Part shown: positions 25,714-34,198 of the stretch, piece after piece
Position numbering within the stretch: position 1 is the first letter of the stretch
Layout of the letters: every line of letters begins with the position of its first letter
DNA from: Thermicanus aegyptius DSM 12793
Lineage (GTDB): Bacteria; Bacillota; Bacilli; Thermicanales; Thermicanaceae
Reading direction: 5' to 3'
Length of the DNA: 64,000 nucleotides
Assembly (NCBI RefSeq): GCF_000510645.1
Contig: NZ_KI783301.1
Span: 1,556,705 to 1,620,704, forward strand
The notes under the pieces: model-generated
Databases searched by the model: none
Told to the model about the DNA's origin: nothing
Seen by the model: the letters and a program-made list of their open reading frames with translations, nothing else
Position numbers and translations under genes: made by a program

Positions 25714-26751
25714 ATGGAACAATGGATCGAGGAAGTGCGAAGAAAGGAATATTCCCCTGTCTATCTCCTTTACGGGGAAGAGGAGTATCAGATCGAGGTT
25801 CTTTTGAAGGAATTGATCCATCTTATGGTGGATCCTGTCTGGCGGGAAATGGATTTTCTTTCCTTTGATATGACCAAGACGCCGATTCAAACGGCGATTG
25901 GGGAAGCGGAGACCTTTCCTTTTGGTTCAGAGCGGAAAATCGTTCTCCTTAAAAATGCGTATTTCCTTACCGGAAGCACGTTTCGCACAGGCGTTGAACA
26001 TGATCTCGATACCCTGAAGGATTATTTGGAAAATCCTTCGACCTTCACCTCTCTTATCCTTGTGGCCCCCTATGCCAAATTGGATGAACGGAAAAAAGTT
26101 GTAAAAGAACTGCTGAAAAAAAGCAAAATATACCACGCAAAGCCTTTTACAGAAGAAGAAAGGGAAAAATGGCTTCGTAAGCAGATCAAGGAACGGAAAA
26201 TCTTGATGGGTGAGGAGGAGCTGGAGGTTCTCTCTTATCTCCTTCCTAAGAGTCTCCCTCTCGCGAACCAAGAACTGGAGAAGATTTCTCTCTACAGTAT
26301 CGGGCGAAAAGAGCCGATAACAAGGGAGGAGTTGGAAGCCCTTATCACCCACACGGTAGAAGGAGATGTCTTTTCCTTAATCGATAAGGCTCTCCATCAA
26401 GATCTGGAAGGGGCGTTTTTCTTATATCGGGAATTGATGAAGAGAAATGAAGAACCGATTAAAGTATTACATCTTTTCGGCAGACAGATTCGTCTCTTGA
26501 TTCAGGTGAAGACCTTGACGAAAGATGGACTCTCTCAGAAGGAAATCGCTTCCCGACTGCGAATTCATCCCTATCCGGTTAAACTCGCTTTAAATGTAGG
26601 GAGAGATTTTCCCCTTGAAAACTTGTTCGATATGTTCCATATGATCGCGGATTACGACCGGATGATGAAAGAAGGAAAAATGGAGAAAAGGTTGGCACTG
26701 GAAATCGTGATTCTGAAGCTTCAAGCGATACGAAAAAAAACGACCGCATGA
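25714..26751 (+). CDS. holA: DNA polymerase III subunit delta
   Basis: Clamp-loader subunit that opens the sliding clamp. The 345-residue product begins with PVYLLYGEEEYQIE (the degenerate nucleotide-binding loop region of delta), followed by KIVLLKNAYF, the AAA+-like middle region and the C-terminal collar domain (VLHLFGRQIRLLIQ, DRMMKEG). ATG 25714 agrees with the promoter position and the homologue length (about 347 in B. subtilis, YqeN). The order holA-rpsT (convergent)-gpr is conserved. Confidence 0.93.
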   Translation: MEQWIEEVRRKEYSPVYLLYGEEEYQIEVLLKELIHLMVDPVWREMDFLSFDMTKTPIQTAIGEAETFPFGSERKIVLLKNAYFLTGSTFRTGVEHDLDTLKDYLENPSTFTSLILVAPYAKLDERKKVVKELLKKSKIYHAKPFTEEEREKWLRKQIKERKILMGEEELEVLSYLLPKSLPLANQELEKISLYSIGRKEPITREELEALITHTVEGDVFSLIDKALHQDLEGAFFLYRELMKRNEEPIKVLHLFGRQIRLLIQVKTLTKDGLSQKEIASRLRIHPYPVKLALNVGRDFPLENLFDMFHMIADYDRMMKEGKMEKRLALEIVILKLQAIRKKTTA

Positions 26752-26767
26752 CACGGGTCGTTTTTTT
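26733..26767. terminator. Bidirectional terminator holA/rpsT
   Basis: AAAAAAACGACC and GGTCGTTTTTTT flank a short loop, giving a stem with A/T runs on both sides that can serve both convergent genes. It overlaps the holA stop codon. Confidence 0.88.
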
Positions 26768-26771
26768 GGTT

Positions 26772-27038
26772 CTAAGCGAGGAGTTTATTCACTTTACTCA
26801 TGAGACGGGATTTCTTCCGCGCTGCTTTATTTTTATGGATAACCCCTTTTGAAGCCGCTTTATCCAATTTCTTTGTGGCGATTTGGAGGTATGTTTTTAC
26901 ATTCTCCTTGTCCTGTTGAGCTACCGCATGCTCCACTTTCTTAATGGCTATTTTCAGGTCCGTTTTAACGGCGATATTACGAAGACGGCGAATTTCGCTC
27001 GTTTTCACACGTTTAATGGCGGATTTAATGTTCGGCAT
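26772..27038 (-). CDS. rpsT: 30S ribosomal protein bS20
   Basis: An 88-residue, lysine- and arginine-rich helical protein of the 30S subunit. The N-terminus [15 protein letters not shown] and the motif [17 protein letters not shown] are diagnostic. ATG 27038 on the minus strand follows AAAGGAGGTG; a longer in-frame reading frame upstream has no comparable signal. Confidence 0.97.
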   Translation of the reverse strand: MPNIKSAIKRVKTSEIRRLRNIAVKTDLKIAIKKVEHAVAQQDKENVKTYLQIATKKLDKAASKGVIHKNKAARKKSRLMSKVNKLLA

Positions 27039-27169
27039 GGTTTCACCTCCTTTACATGTACAGAAACGTACATACAACAATGGACATTTTATCATGCTTT
27101 CTTTCCCTTTGCAAGAATAGAAACGGGGGGAATTAGGCATGGTAAGGGTAAGGAGGGATGAGAACTTGG

Positions 27170-28291
27170 ATGAGAAAGGGAACCCTTGATTTAAGCCGTT
27201 ATTCCGTTCGAACGGATCTGGCCATTGAAGCGCACCAAATGGCTCAAGAGAGGATGGGGAGATCAGAGATTCCTGGCGTGAAACTGGAGACGGAAGATGA
27301 AGAGGAGATGCGAATTACCCGGGTTCATGTCCTGAACGAAGAGGGAGCAAAAGCGATCGGCAAGATTCCCGGCCGTTATGTTACGATGGAAATTCCCAGT
27401 CTCCGCAAGCAGGACTCAGAATTAAATCATCGGGTAATCAATGCGTTGAGCAAAGTATTGGTTCGTTTTATGCAAGATATCGGGATACCGGAGGAAGCTT
27501 CCTGTCTCATCGTCGGCTTGGGAAACTGGAACGTTACCCCCGATTCCTTAGGACCAACCGTGGTGGAAAATGTTCTCGTTACCCGGCATCTGTTCGAGCT
27601 GATGCCTGATCAAGTGGAGAAGGGATATCGGAAGGTATCTGCCCTTTCCCCTGGTGTACTGGGAACCACAGGGATTGAGACCGGTGATGTGGTCCTTTCT
27701 ATTGTAAAAGAGATTAAACCCGATTTTGTCGTTGCGGTCGATGCCCTGGCTTCCCGCAATCTGGCCAGGGTGAATACGACGATTCAGATCGCGGACACCG
27801 GCATTCATCCCGGTTCGGGAATTGGGAATAAACGCAAAGCCATCAGTCAGGAGACGTTAGGCATCCCTGCCTTGGCGATCGGCGTTCCCACCGTTGTAGA
27901 CGCTGTTTCGGTGGCCAGCGATACCATCGATTACTTGTTGAAGCATTTAGGGAGACAATTAAAAGAGAGCCGTACCCCTCCCTCTGCCCGGTCTCGCCTA
28001 TTGGTTGATCGATATACCCCTCTCTATGAAAAACCTCCATCGTTCAGTGAGGAGGATCTCCCTAATATGGAGGAGAGGGTAACGCTCATGGGCATGGTTG
28101 GAGAGCTGAATGAGGAGGAGAAACGCTCCCTCATTCGGGAAGTGCTTCAACCCATGGGTTATAATCTAATCGTCACTCCGAAAGAGGTGGATGCATTTAT
28201 TGAGGAGATCGGAAATATCTTGGCCAACGGATTAAACAGGGCTTTGCATAAGGCGGTCAATGCGAAGAATGTAACCTCCTACACCCATTAA
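27170..28291 (+). CDS. gpr: GPR germination endopeptidase
   Basis: An aspartic-type protease that degrades SASPs when spores germinate. The product (373 residues) begins with a short propeptide ending in [15 protein letters not shown], which matches the known processing site region. [44 protein letters not shown] and [10 protein letters not shown]-like segments are the family core. ATG 27170 gives the N-terminus of homologues (MKKSELDV-like); ATG 27158 is an alternative. It is followed by spoIIP, as in other Bacillales. Confidence 0.95.
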   Translation: MRKGTLDLSRYSVRTDLAIEAHQMAQERMGRSEIPGVKLETEDEEEMRITRVHVLNEEGAKAIGKIPGRYVTMEIPSLRKQDSELNHRVINALSKVLVRFMQDIGIPEEASCLIVGLGNWNVTPDSLGPTVVENVLVTRHLFELMPDQVEKGYRKVSALSPGVLGTTGIETGDVVLSIVKEIKPDFVVAVDALASRNLARVNTTIQIADTGIHPGSGIGNKRKAISQETLGIPALAIGVPTVVDAVSVASDTIDYLLKHLGRQLKESRTPPSARSRLLVDRYTPLYEKPPSFSEEDLPNMEERVTLMGMVGELNEEEKRSLIREVLQPMGYNLIVTPKEVDAFIEEIGNILANGLNRALHKAVNAKNVTSYTH

Positions 28292-28373
28292 TTTTTTCGG
28301 CGAAGGGGGTTGTTCTAATCTCTCCGGCTCTATCATACGATTTACTAGAGTTAAAGAGTCAGGAGAGATCCGG

Positions 28374-29507
28374 ATGAAAAAAGAAATAAGGCCGAAATCC
28401 TTCTTAAAATTGATGATCTTTACGACGGCGGTAGTTGTTGGCGCAGGGTTTCTCGCGATGTATCGGGATGAGATTCCATATCTGAAAAATATGCATGGGC
28501 CCGAGTTGGAGGTAAGTCTTTTCCAAGCGATCTTAGGGGTGGAAATTCCCGGGGGATTAGGGGAGGAAAAGCAGAAGGCAGATCGGGCAACACGAATCTC
28601 TTGGCTTTTAGGGATCAATCCAAAAGATCCATTAACCCTTCTGGCATCAGAGATTCCCGGACTTCAAGGATATCGGGGAGTCTTTTTTGATGGGGGAGAG
28701 GATTTAAATTATAGTGATTTGCCCATGGAATCACATCCCACGCCGGAGATGTGGGCAAAAGCGGAAAGTGACGCGATCCTACCCGACGAAGCGCCAAAAA
28801 CGGTGGTTATCACTTCAAAAAACCAAAGCGCACCGACGGTATACATTTATCATACCCATAATAGGGAGTCCTGGATTTCGGAAGTGAAAGGAGCAAAAAC
28901 GGATAGTGAAGCCATGTCATCCTCGCGAAATATTACTTTAGTCGGTGAGACATTTGCCGAAGCCTTAAAGCAGGTAGGGATTTCCGCCATTCATGACCAA
29001 ACGGATATCTATGCTCTCTTAAAAAAAGAAGGGAAGCCATATAGCCTCTCGTATGCCCGATCGATGGAGATTGTGGAAACGGCGAAAAGAGAGCATCAAA
29101 CATTAAATTACTTTTTTGATTTTCATAGGGATGCGATCGGTAGGGAAAAGACGACAGCCAAAATAAACGGAGTTGATTACGCGAAGATCATGTTTGTGGT
29201 GGGGAAAGGAAATAAGAACTGGAAAGAGAATCTTAAGTTCGCCGAATCCTTACAGAAAAAGCTGGAAGAACAATATCCGGCAATTACCCGACCCATCGTT
29301 GGATACGAAAAAAGCACGGGGCATAATGGAGAGTATAATCAATCGATCTCCTCCCATGCCATCACCGTGGAAATCGGAGGGATCGGGAATAACGTGGAAG
29401 AATCAAAACGTTCTGCTGTCGCCCTGGCTCATGTTTTTGCAGAGCTTTATTATGAAGATGCGGTTCCGGTTGTAGAACCTATCGTGGAGGGGAAGAAAAA
29501 TGGGTAA
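28374..29507 (+). CDS. spoIIP: Stage II sporulation protein P (peptidoglycan amidase/endopeptidase)
   Basis: Forms the engulfment complex with SpoIID and SpoIIM and cleaves septal peptidoglycan during sporulation. The 377 residues have one N-terminal membrane segment (about 14-32) and an outer catalytic domain with YIYHTHNRESW, FDFHRDAIGREKT and a late VEIGGIGNN, the probable zinc-ligand regions. It lies between gpr and yqxA as in B. subtilis, with expression expected in the mother cell under sigma E. Confidence 0.95.
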   Translation: MKKEIRPKSFLKLMIFTTAVVVGAGFLAMYRDEIPYLKNMHGPELEVSLFQAILGVEIPGGLGEEKQKADRATRISWLLGINPKDPLTLLASEIPGLQGYRGVFFDGGEDLNYSDLPMESHPTPEMWAKAESDAILPDEAPKTVVITSKNQSAPTVYIYHTHNRESWISEVKGAKTDSEAMSSSRNITLVGETFAEALKQVGISAIHDQTDIYALLKKEGKPYSLSYARSMEIVETAKREHQTLNYFFDFHRDAIGREKTTAKINGVDYAKIMFVVGKGNKNWKENLKFAESLQKKLEEQYPAITRPIVGYEKSTGHNGEYNQSISSHAITVEIGGIGNNVEESKRSAVALAHVFAELYYEDAVPVVEPIVEGKKNG

Positions 29508-29964
29508 GGGAGTATCCGGATTTCTTCTTCTCCTTTTTCTCTTTGTCACAGGGATCCTCATCGGTATGCAAATGGATCGAGAAAAGAAAGGAATTCCCAC
29601 ACCATCCGATACGGAGTTTGGTGTTAACCCGCTGGAAACCTATATCGTACGGATAGAGAACGGGAAGCCGGTCTATGCGCCGATCCACCCTTTTTCGCAA
29701 GGAAACCAAGGAGAAGCGGACTCCGGGAGTTTATCCAATCCCCAGGAAACCCATGTCCCCAACGCATCAACCGATATGAAAGAAAGTGATCATCGGATGG
29801 AAGTGGGGGAATCGGGAACAAATGAAGGCGATCGGAAGGAAACGGCTCCTGTGATGGCCCAGGAGGGAGATTGGGATCGCCTTGGACGAAATTTGGGAAA
29901 TCAACTCTCTTCCTTTACACAGAAAGCCCTGGAGAGAGTAGTCGGTTTTTTTGTGAAAAAATAA
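29500..29964 (+). CDS. yqxA: YqxA-like membrane protein (DUF3679 type)
   Basis: A 154-residue protein with one N-terminal membrane segment (about 6-24), followed by a hydrophilic, Ser/Asn/Glu-rich outer region and a conserved-looking C-terminal helix (LGRNLGNQLSSFTQKALERV). It overlaps spoIIP by eight bases, with GGAGGGGAAG as ribosome binding site. Position and the N-terminal GILIGMQMDRE with C-terminal TQKALE resemble B. subtilis YqxA, though this one is longer in the middle. The assignment rests mainly on synteny; function is unknown. Confidence 0.65.
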   Translation: MGKGVSGFLLLLFLFVTGILIGMQMDREKKGIPTPSDTEFGVNPLETYIVRIENGKPVYAPIHPFSQGNQGEADSGSLSNPQETHVPNASTDMKESDHRMEVGESGTNEGDRKETAPVMAQEGDWDRLGRNLGNQLSSFTQKALERVVGFFVKK

Positions 29965-30063
29965 TTTGGGAATGGAAGAATTTGTGCTTGCATTTCTCGC
30001 TGAAATGTTGTAAATTCTTATTTGTCGCCGCTCGTCGCAAGCGGAGTAAAAAAGAAATCTGTT

Positions 30064-30140
30064 CGGGACGTAGCGCAGCTCGGTAGCGCGCACCCTTGGG
30101 GTGGGTGAGGTCGCGGGTTCAAATCCCGCCGTTCCGACCA
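30064..30140 (+). tRNA. tRNA-Pro (anticodon GGG)
   Basis: A 77-base cloverleaf. Acceptor arms CGGGACG and CGTTCCG pair with one G-U, the anticodon stem CACCC/GGGTG encloses TTGGGGT (anticodon GGG), and the T arm has GTTCAAAT. CCA is encoded. Confidence 0.95.
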
Positions 30141-30190
30141 TCCTTTCTCTCTTGACTTAACGGATTTTAGAGATTAAAATGGTAAAGCCT

Positions 30191-30276
30191 GCGGTCGTGG
30201 TGGAATTGGCAGACACGCTACTTTGAGGGGGTAGTGCCGCTAAGGCGTGCGAGTTCGAGTCTCGCCGACCGCACCA
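30191..30276 (+). tRNA. tRNA-Leu (anticodon GAG)
   Basis: An 86-base class II tRNA with a variable arm. Acceptor arms GCGGTCG and CGACCGC pair, the anticodon stem CTACT/GGTAG encloses TTGAGGG (anticodon GAG), and CCA is encoded. It reads CUC, the same codon found as probable specifier in the leuS T-box of this window. Confidence 0.95.
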
Positions 30277-30285
30277 TCATCGCCT

Positions 30286-30362
<77 letters not shown>

Positions 30363-30530
30363 TACGTAAGCTTCAAAGGCCCTGAAGAACAAGGCTTTTT
30401 ATATTTGGTGAGCCGGTATCGGTCCGTTTGCCGGAAACAAAGGTCGATCGAATGAGAGGTTCGAAAGAAGGAGGGCAAACACCCGACCCGAGTAGCGGTA
30501 AAGGAAAGGGAGGAAGGAATCACGTGAGAA

Positions 30531-30558
30531 GGCTCCCCAAGCCTCTCTTTGGGAAGCT
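30531..30558. terminator. Hairpin after the PIN gene, possible terminator
   Basis: GGCTCCCCAAG and TTTGGGAAGCT form a nine-pair stem with a short loop between the tRNA cluster and the 3' end of the PIN gene. There is no clear T run on either strand, so a terminator role is uncertain. The rest of 30363-30570 shows no gene I can support. Confidence 0.35.
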
Positions 30559-30570
30559 CTCTTTGATTGT

Positions 30571-31128
30571 TTATTTGGGTAGATTTTCTTTAAAACGTCG
30601 GAAGGCTTCTGAGAAATCGTACGAAGGCAAGTTTCTTTTTTTTAATTTCATTTGGTTCCAAATCTGATTTCCTTCAGTTTCCGTAATCATTCCTTTTGTT
30701 ACAGCCGAGCATAACACATCATCCGTTGAGATTAAGCCGAGTGAATATGTATTACAGTAGTTAAGAACATCTTTTAAATTATTACTTGCCACTGTTCCCT
30801 CAACCATTCTTGCCCTCGACATGACAGCTGCTTCCCCTTTGCCTATTCCACCACTTAGAAGTTTTAAATATTCTTTACCTTCGGGTGTACCAGGGTAGAT
30901 TTGGAAAACCGTGATGTTTTTCTTTTTAATTTCTTCTTCCAACAAAACCGAAACATGGCTATAATATGTAAAGCGTTTAAGAAAAGCTATTTCGTCAACA
31001 ACTACGTCAGGGACATAAATTTGCCCTTTATAAATTTCATACAGAATATCAAGTCTATTAATCCAAAGAAACGAGCTTATGAAATCGGTGTCACAAAGAT
31101 AAGGGGGGATTTGAGGAAGTTGCCTCAT
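30571..31128 (-). CDS. PIN-domain protein of an XRE-ImmA-PIN cassette
   Basis: A 185-residue protein with a PIN-like nuclease fold. An early Asp pair in LCDTDFISSF, VVVDEIAFL (Asp/Glu), GIGKGEAAVMSRAR (Glu) and LISTDDVL (Asp) occur in the order expected for the acidic metal-binding centre. If active it would be a metal-dependent RNase, perhaps a toxin or effector. Its ATG overlaps the stop of the ImmA-like gene by four bases, so it is translated with it. It is AT-rich compared with the flanking core genes. Confidence 0.7.
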   Translation of the reverse strand: MRQLPQIPPYLCDTDFISSFLWINRLDILYEIYKGQIYVPDVVVDEIAFLKRFTYYSHVSVLLEEEIKKKNITVFQIYPGTPEGKEYLKLLSGGIGKGEAAVMSRARMVEGTVASNNLKDVLNYCNTYSLGLISTDDVLCSAVTKGMITETEGNQIWNQMKLKKRNLPSYDFSEAFRRFKENLPK

Positions 31129-31886
31129 ATCAAATCCCCCTCTTCATGTTCATTTTCACTATATAATATATCGATCAGACCGGCTTCAAGCAGTAATTCC
31201 TCATATTTGCCCGATGATATTAGTCCTTTATCGAAGGCGATTTTTGCTTTTTCTGCATATTTAGATATAACGGCATAATCATTTGACTCTTGATATAGAG
31301 AAACATTATAACCAAGGGACCTAGCGTTTTTGATAACATTAGGTTTAAATACAGCTGCCTTTTCACTACTTAAACCCATTTGTTGTAATCTGACCAGCAT
31401 GGCTGTATGACTAATACCAAAGATCTGTTCAAGGTCGATTACATCTTTCAATGTAATGGTGGAATCATCTAATCTTTGTATACCTCGACGGTATAGATGA
31501 AAGTTAATTGCCTCATCAGGAGCGAGAAGATAAGATGCAAATAAATCAGCCTTGAATTCATTTGGTTCCCTAACGTCAAATCGACCTACAAAACAAACTC
31601 TACCTGATATATCAACATCGAATTTGATATGATAATACTCATGTGCGGCAGTAAAATTTTGATGCCCGATGCTGCGTTTTGTGTTAATAAATACCAATTC
31701 GGAGTGGCCGCGTTTCAGGAAAAATCCTGAAATATGACTGTCGATCGGTTCTTTTATGACATTTATATCTGCTTCTTTGAGCAGTTTAAAAACCTCAATA
31801 GGACTATAGGGGCTTATCCCATATTCTATTCTTGTTTCCAGTGCTTTTTTTTTACATATTTCGGCCCATTCATTCCATTTACTCAT
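31125..31886 (-). CDS. ImmA/IrrE family metallo-endopeptidase
   Basis: A 253-residue zinc protease family protein. FTAAHEYYHIKFD carries the HExxH active site (HEYYH), and an acidic residue in FKADLFASYLLAP is the likely third ligand. ImmA-type proteases cleave a partner XRE repressor to switch on mobile-element or stress genes, and here an XRE regulator is encoded directly upstream with a four-base overlap. The C-terminal 100 residues are helical and may sense the signal. The substrate is presumably the neighbouring XRE protein (inference). Confidence 0.88.
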   Translation of the reverse strand: MSKWNEWAEICKKKALETRIEYGISPYSPIEVFKLLKEADINVIKEPIDSHISGFFLKRGHSELVFINTKRSIGHQNFTAAHEYYHIKFDVDISGRVCFVGRFDVREPNEFKADLFASYLLAPDEAINFHLYRRGIQRLDDSTITLKDVIDLEQIFGISHTAMLVRLQQMGLSSEKAAVFKPNVIKNARSLGYNVSLYQESNDYAVISKYAEKAKIAFDKGLISSGKYEELLLEAGLIDILYSENEHEEGDLI

Positions 31887-32242
31887 CTTTTTGTTTCACC
31901 TTCCAGAAGCTCATCCAACCATTTCAAGTTGAATAAAAAACGTTGACAACGAGCCAACAGATCCAGATCTTTTTCAGATAAGCCTGTTGCGCGAAAAGCC
32001 ATGGCAACTGAATCGTGTTCTTCCGCCGTTTCCGATGCCGATAAAAAATACTCAGACGGATATCCGTAAAGATCAGCTAACTTAGATAATGAGAGAAGGT
32101 CAATTTCCCGTGATCCGGTTTCGAAATAGGAGATTTGTTCACGTGCAACACCTAAATATTTTCCCACTTGTAATTGCGTTAAACCATTTTCTTCCCGTGC
32201 CTTCTTTAATTTTCGTCCAATCTCCCTAAAAAGGTTTTCCAT
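31883..32242 (-). CDS. XRE-family transcriptional regulator
   Basis: A 119-residue DNA-binding protein with an N-terminal Cro/C1-type helix-turn-helix (residues about 8-62; GLTQLQVGKYLGVAREQISYFETGSR) and a helical C-terminal tail. It is the first gene of the minus-strand cassette and overlaps the ImmA-like protease gene by four bases. A perfect dyad operator lies 50-70 bases upstream in its promoter region, suggesting autorepression relieved by proteolysis. ATG 32242 follows AAAAGGAGCG. Confidence 0.9.
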   Translation of the reverse strand: MENLFREIGRKLKKAREENGLTQLQVGKYLGVAREQISYFETGSREIDLLSLSKLADLYGYPSEYFLSASETAEEHDSVAMAFRATGLSEKDLDLLARCQRFLFNLKWLDELLEGETKR

Positions 32243-32292
32243 ATTTTCGCTCCTTTTTTAGACGACTGTTTATTCTCATCCTATCCATTTCA

Positions 32293-32312
32293 TTGTAACA
32301 TATTCGTTACAA
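32293..32312. promoter_or_regulatory. Dyad operator upstream of the XRE-ImmA-PIN cassette
   Basis: TTGTAAC-ATATTC-GTTACAA is a perfect seven-base inverted repeat with a six-base spacer. On the minus strand it overlaps a TACAAT -10-like hexamer, so a protein bound here would block the cassette promoter. Confidence 0.7.
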
Positions 32313-32444
32313 AAAAAGAAGATACTTATTTTGAAAATAGGTTGGCACGGAGGTAACGGCCGATTTTATATGACCAAAACGAAAAGGCCATTCCTATGGA
32401 AAACAAGGCGTTTTTATTTTTTTGAAAAAAGTCAATGGAAAGGC

Positions 32445-32473
32445 TTGCAATGTGTAAAGAGCTCTGCTATACT
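32445..32473 (+). promoter_or_regulatory. Promoter of the yhf-like operon
   Basis: TTGCAA (32445-32450) and TATACT (32468-32473) are 17 bases apart, giving a transcription start near 32480, inside the palindromic operator. This is the only good sigma-A promoter I see before the operon. Confidence 0.75.
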
Positions 32474-32479
32474 ACAAAG

Positions 32480-32493
32480 TACAGGATCCTGTA
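32480..32493. promoter_or_regulatory. Palindromic operator, probable YhfZ site
   Basis: TACAGGATCCTGTA is a perfect 14-base palindrome just after the -10 box and 16 bases before the yhfZ start. A site here would block initiation, and its size fits a dimeric GntR-like regulator such as YhfZ, encoded immediately downstream. Confidence 0.6.
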
Positions 32494-32508
32494 TATTGGA
32501 GAGTGCAT

Positions 32509-33432
32509 ATGCAAAACGAAACTTTATTTTCACGTAATGGATTAGCAGTCAGGAACATAGCCCGTGAGCTTCTTGCGTGTGAAATCGGTTCGAGGATTCC
32601 TAGGGTTCAAGACTTCGCGGCCAAGTATGGAGTTGGGAGAGGAACCGTACAGTCCGCAATCCAACTTCTCACTGATTCCCGGGCAGTGGAACTTGATTCT
32701 CGAGGTCATCTGGGTACGTTCCTCCTGACAGCCGATTTTGCGAAATTGTGGGAATTCGCCGGCCGTTCCAATTTGATGGGGGCCATGCCTTTGCCGTATT
32801 CTCGACGAAACGAGGGATTGGCCACCGGGCTCTATGCGGTGTTCGAACAACAAAAAATCCCTTTTCACATGTCCTATATGCGTGGGGGTGCCAACCGTGT
32901 TAAGGCGTTAACCGAGGGCCGTTACGACTTTGTTGTTTTGTCCATGCGGGCTTCTCATCTGGCTGTCGAGGAGAATCATGTGGCAGTTTTACACGGCTTT
33001 GGTGCGCGTACTTACGTTGGTGCACACGGATTGCTTGTGCGCGATCCGAATATTCGCTCCGTAAAACCGGGGATGCGCTTCGGTATAGACTCGTCTTCGC
33101 TCGATCAATACACGTTAACCATGGAACTGTGCAAAGATATTGATGTTGAGTTTATTGAACTCCCTTACATGCAGATATTGGAACAGTTGTCCCAAGGAAA
33201 TATCGATGCGGCAGTTTGGAACATCGATGAGTTGGAAGAACGATTTGGGCAGCATGGACCGATTCACATCATCCCATTGGAGTTCAACGAGGACGACGCG
33301 ACGGAAGCCGCTTTGGTCGTTCGCCAAGAGGATCTAAAGATTTTCCAGAACCTTCTCAAGAAGGTCAATATGGAACAGGTGGTCGCAATTCAAAGGGATA
33401 TTCTCAATGGCGTACGGGTTCCCCGCTATTGA
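32509..33432 (+). CDS. yhfZ: YhfZ family GntR-like regulator with periplasmic-binding-like sensor domain
   Basis: A 307-residue regulator. Residues about 1-75 form a winged helix-turn-helix of GntR type (IGSRIPRVQDFAAKYGVGRGTVQSAIQLL). The rest (about 90-300) resembles a type 2 solute-binding fold (GGANRVKALTEGRYDFVVLS, MRFGIDSSSLDQYT, LSQGNIDAAVWNIDELEE), which would bind the inducer. E. coli YhfZ has the same architecture. ATG 32509 follows GGAGAG; GTG 32503 is in frame. It heads the operon next to a palindrome and is probably its autoregulator. Confidence 0.85.
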   Translation: MQNETLFSRNGLAVRNIARELLACEIGSRIPRVQDFAAKYGVGRGTVQSAIQLLTDSRAVELDSRGHLGTFLLTADFAKLWEFAGRSNLMGAMPLPYSRRNEGLATGLYAVFEQQKIPFHMSYMRGGANRVKALTEGRYDFVVLSMRASHLAVEENHVAVLHGFGARTYVGAHGLLVRDPNIRSVKPGMRFGIDSSSLDQYTLTMELCKDIDVEFIELPYMQILEQLSQGNIDAAVWNIDELEERFGQHGPIHIIPLEFNEDDATEAALVVRQEDLKIFQNLLKKVNMEQVVAIQRDILNGVRVPRY

Positions 33433-33451
33433 GACGACAGGGGGTGGTATC

Positions 33452-33805
33452 ATGAACGAGGCTTTGAATGAACGACTTGAGATTTTAGAAACCTCCCATC
33501 AGATTACTCCTCCTATTCGGGAACACGTTAAGCGATTTGTGGAGTGGTTTGAAAATACCTACCAGATTCCTCTCGGTGAAGAAAATGCAGGAGCGTTTGT
33601 TACACACTTTGCCGTCGCGTGCGCCAGACTGCAACGTGGGGAACCGGTAACGGAGATCCCTGAGAGTATTGCGGAAATCGTTTCCCGGCATCCGGAAGTA
33701 TACCAACAGGCACTCGGAATGTTTGAAGGGATTGCGGACAACGCCACTGAGGCAGAAATAGGCTTTCTCACCATGTACCTATGCCTGTTATTAGGAAAGG
33801 AGTAA
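33452..33805 (+). CDS. yhfY: YhfY-like single PRD-domain protein
   Basis: A 117-residue protein consisting of one PTS regulation domain (PRD). His52 in FVTHFAVACARL matches the first phospho-acceptor His of PRDs. The second conserved His is replaced by Tyr (EIGFLTMYLCLLL), so only one site could be phosphorylated. PRDs are modified by HPr-P or EIIB-P, and an HPr paralogue is encoded in the same operon. It has no DNA-binding domain and may act by protein contact, perhaps with YhfZ. ATG 33452 follows GGGGGTGG. Confidence 0.75.
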   Translation: MNEALNERLEILETSHQITPPIREHVKRFVEWFENTYQIPLGEENAGAFVTHFAVACARLQRGEPVTEIPESIAEIVSRHPEVYQQALGMFEGIADNATEAEIGFLTMYLCLLLGKE

Positions 33806-33811
33806 TAAGCG

Positions 33812-34186
33812 ATGACGATTCGGATTATGATTGGCGGTCTCAAGAAAGAGGTGATGGAACGGGCCGTTCGTCAGGCTGGCGGCAACAAGGTAGAGGTAAC
33901 GGTGACTTCTGATTTCGAAGCTGCAAAAAAAATTAAAGCAGGACAAGCGGATTACTATTTTGGAGCTTGCAACAGCGGAGGGGGTGCTGCCTTATCCGTT
34001 CCGATCGGAATACTGGGCTATGGGAATTGTGCAACGGTAGCCAAAGCAGGGGGACGTCCGAAAGCGGAAGAAATCGAAAAGCTCGTTCACGAGAACAAGA
34101 TCGCGTTTGGCATGGCTGTGGAAGCGATTGAAGAAGCTGTACCCATTTTGGTAAGGTGCTTGTTAAAAAAACATGGTTTAGAATAG
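33812..34186 (+). CDS. yhfU: YhfU-like protein (DUF2620)
   Basis: A small 124-residue cytoplasmic protein beginning with a beta-alpha unit (TIRIMIGGLKKEVMERAV). It continues with EVTVTSDFEAAKKIKAGQADYYF in two parts, a cysteine-glycine motif GACNSGGGAALS, and GILGYGNCATVAKAGG. The family is DUF2620, represented by YhfU in E. coli; function is unknown. Its size, Rossmann-like start and constant place next to the membrane protein YhfT suggest it serves the transporter. AAAGGAG precedes ATG 33812. Confidence 0.8.
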   Translation: MTIRIMIGGLKKEVMERAVRQAGGNKVEVTVTSDFEAAKKIKAGQADYYFGACNSGGGAALSVPIGILGYGNCATVAKAGGRPKAEEIEKLVHENKIAFGMAVEAIEEAVPILVRCLLKKHGLE

Positions 34187-34198
34187 GGGGGATGTGGT

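Noticed and set aside
30428-30667. A 79-codon plus-strand frame after the tRNA cluster
   Set aside because: It overlaps the end of the PIN gene on the other strand, has low complexity and no proper ribosome binding site.
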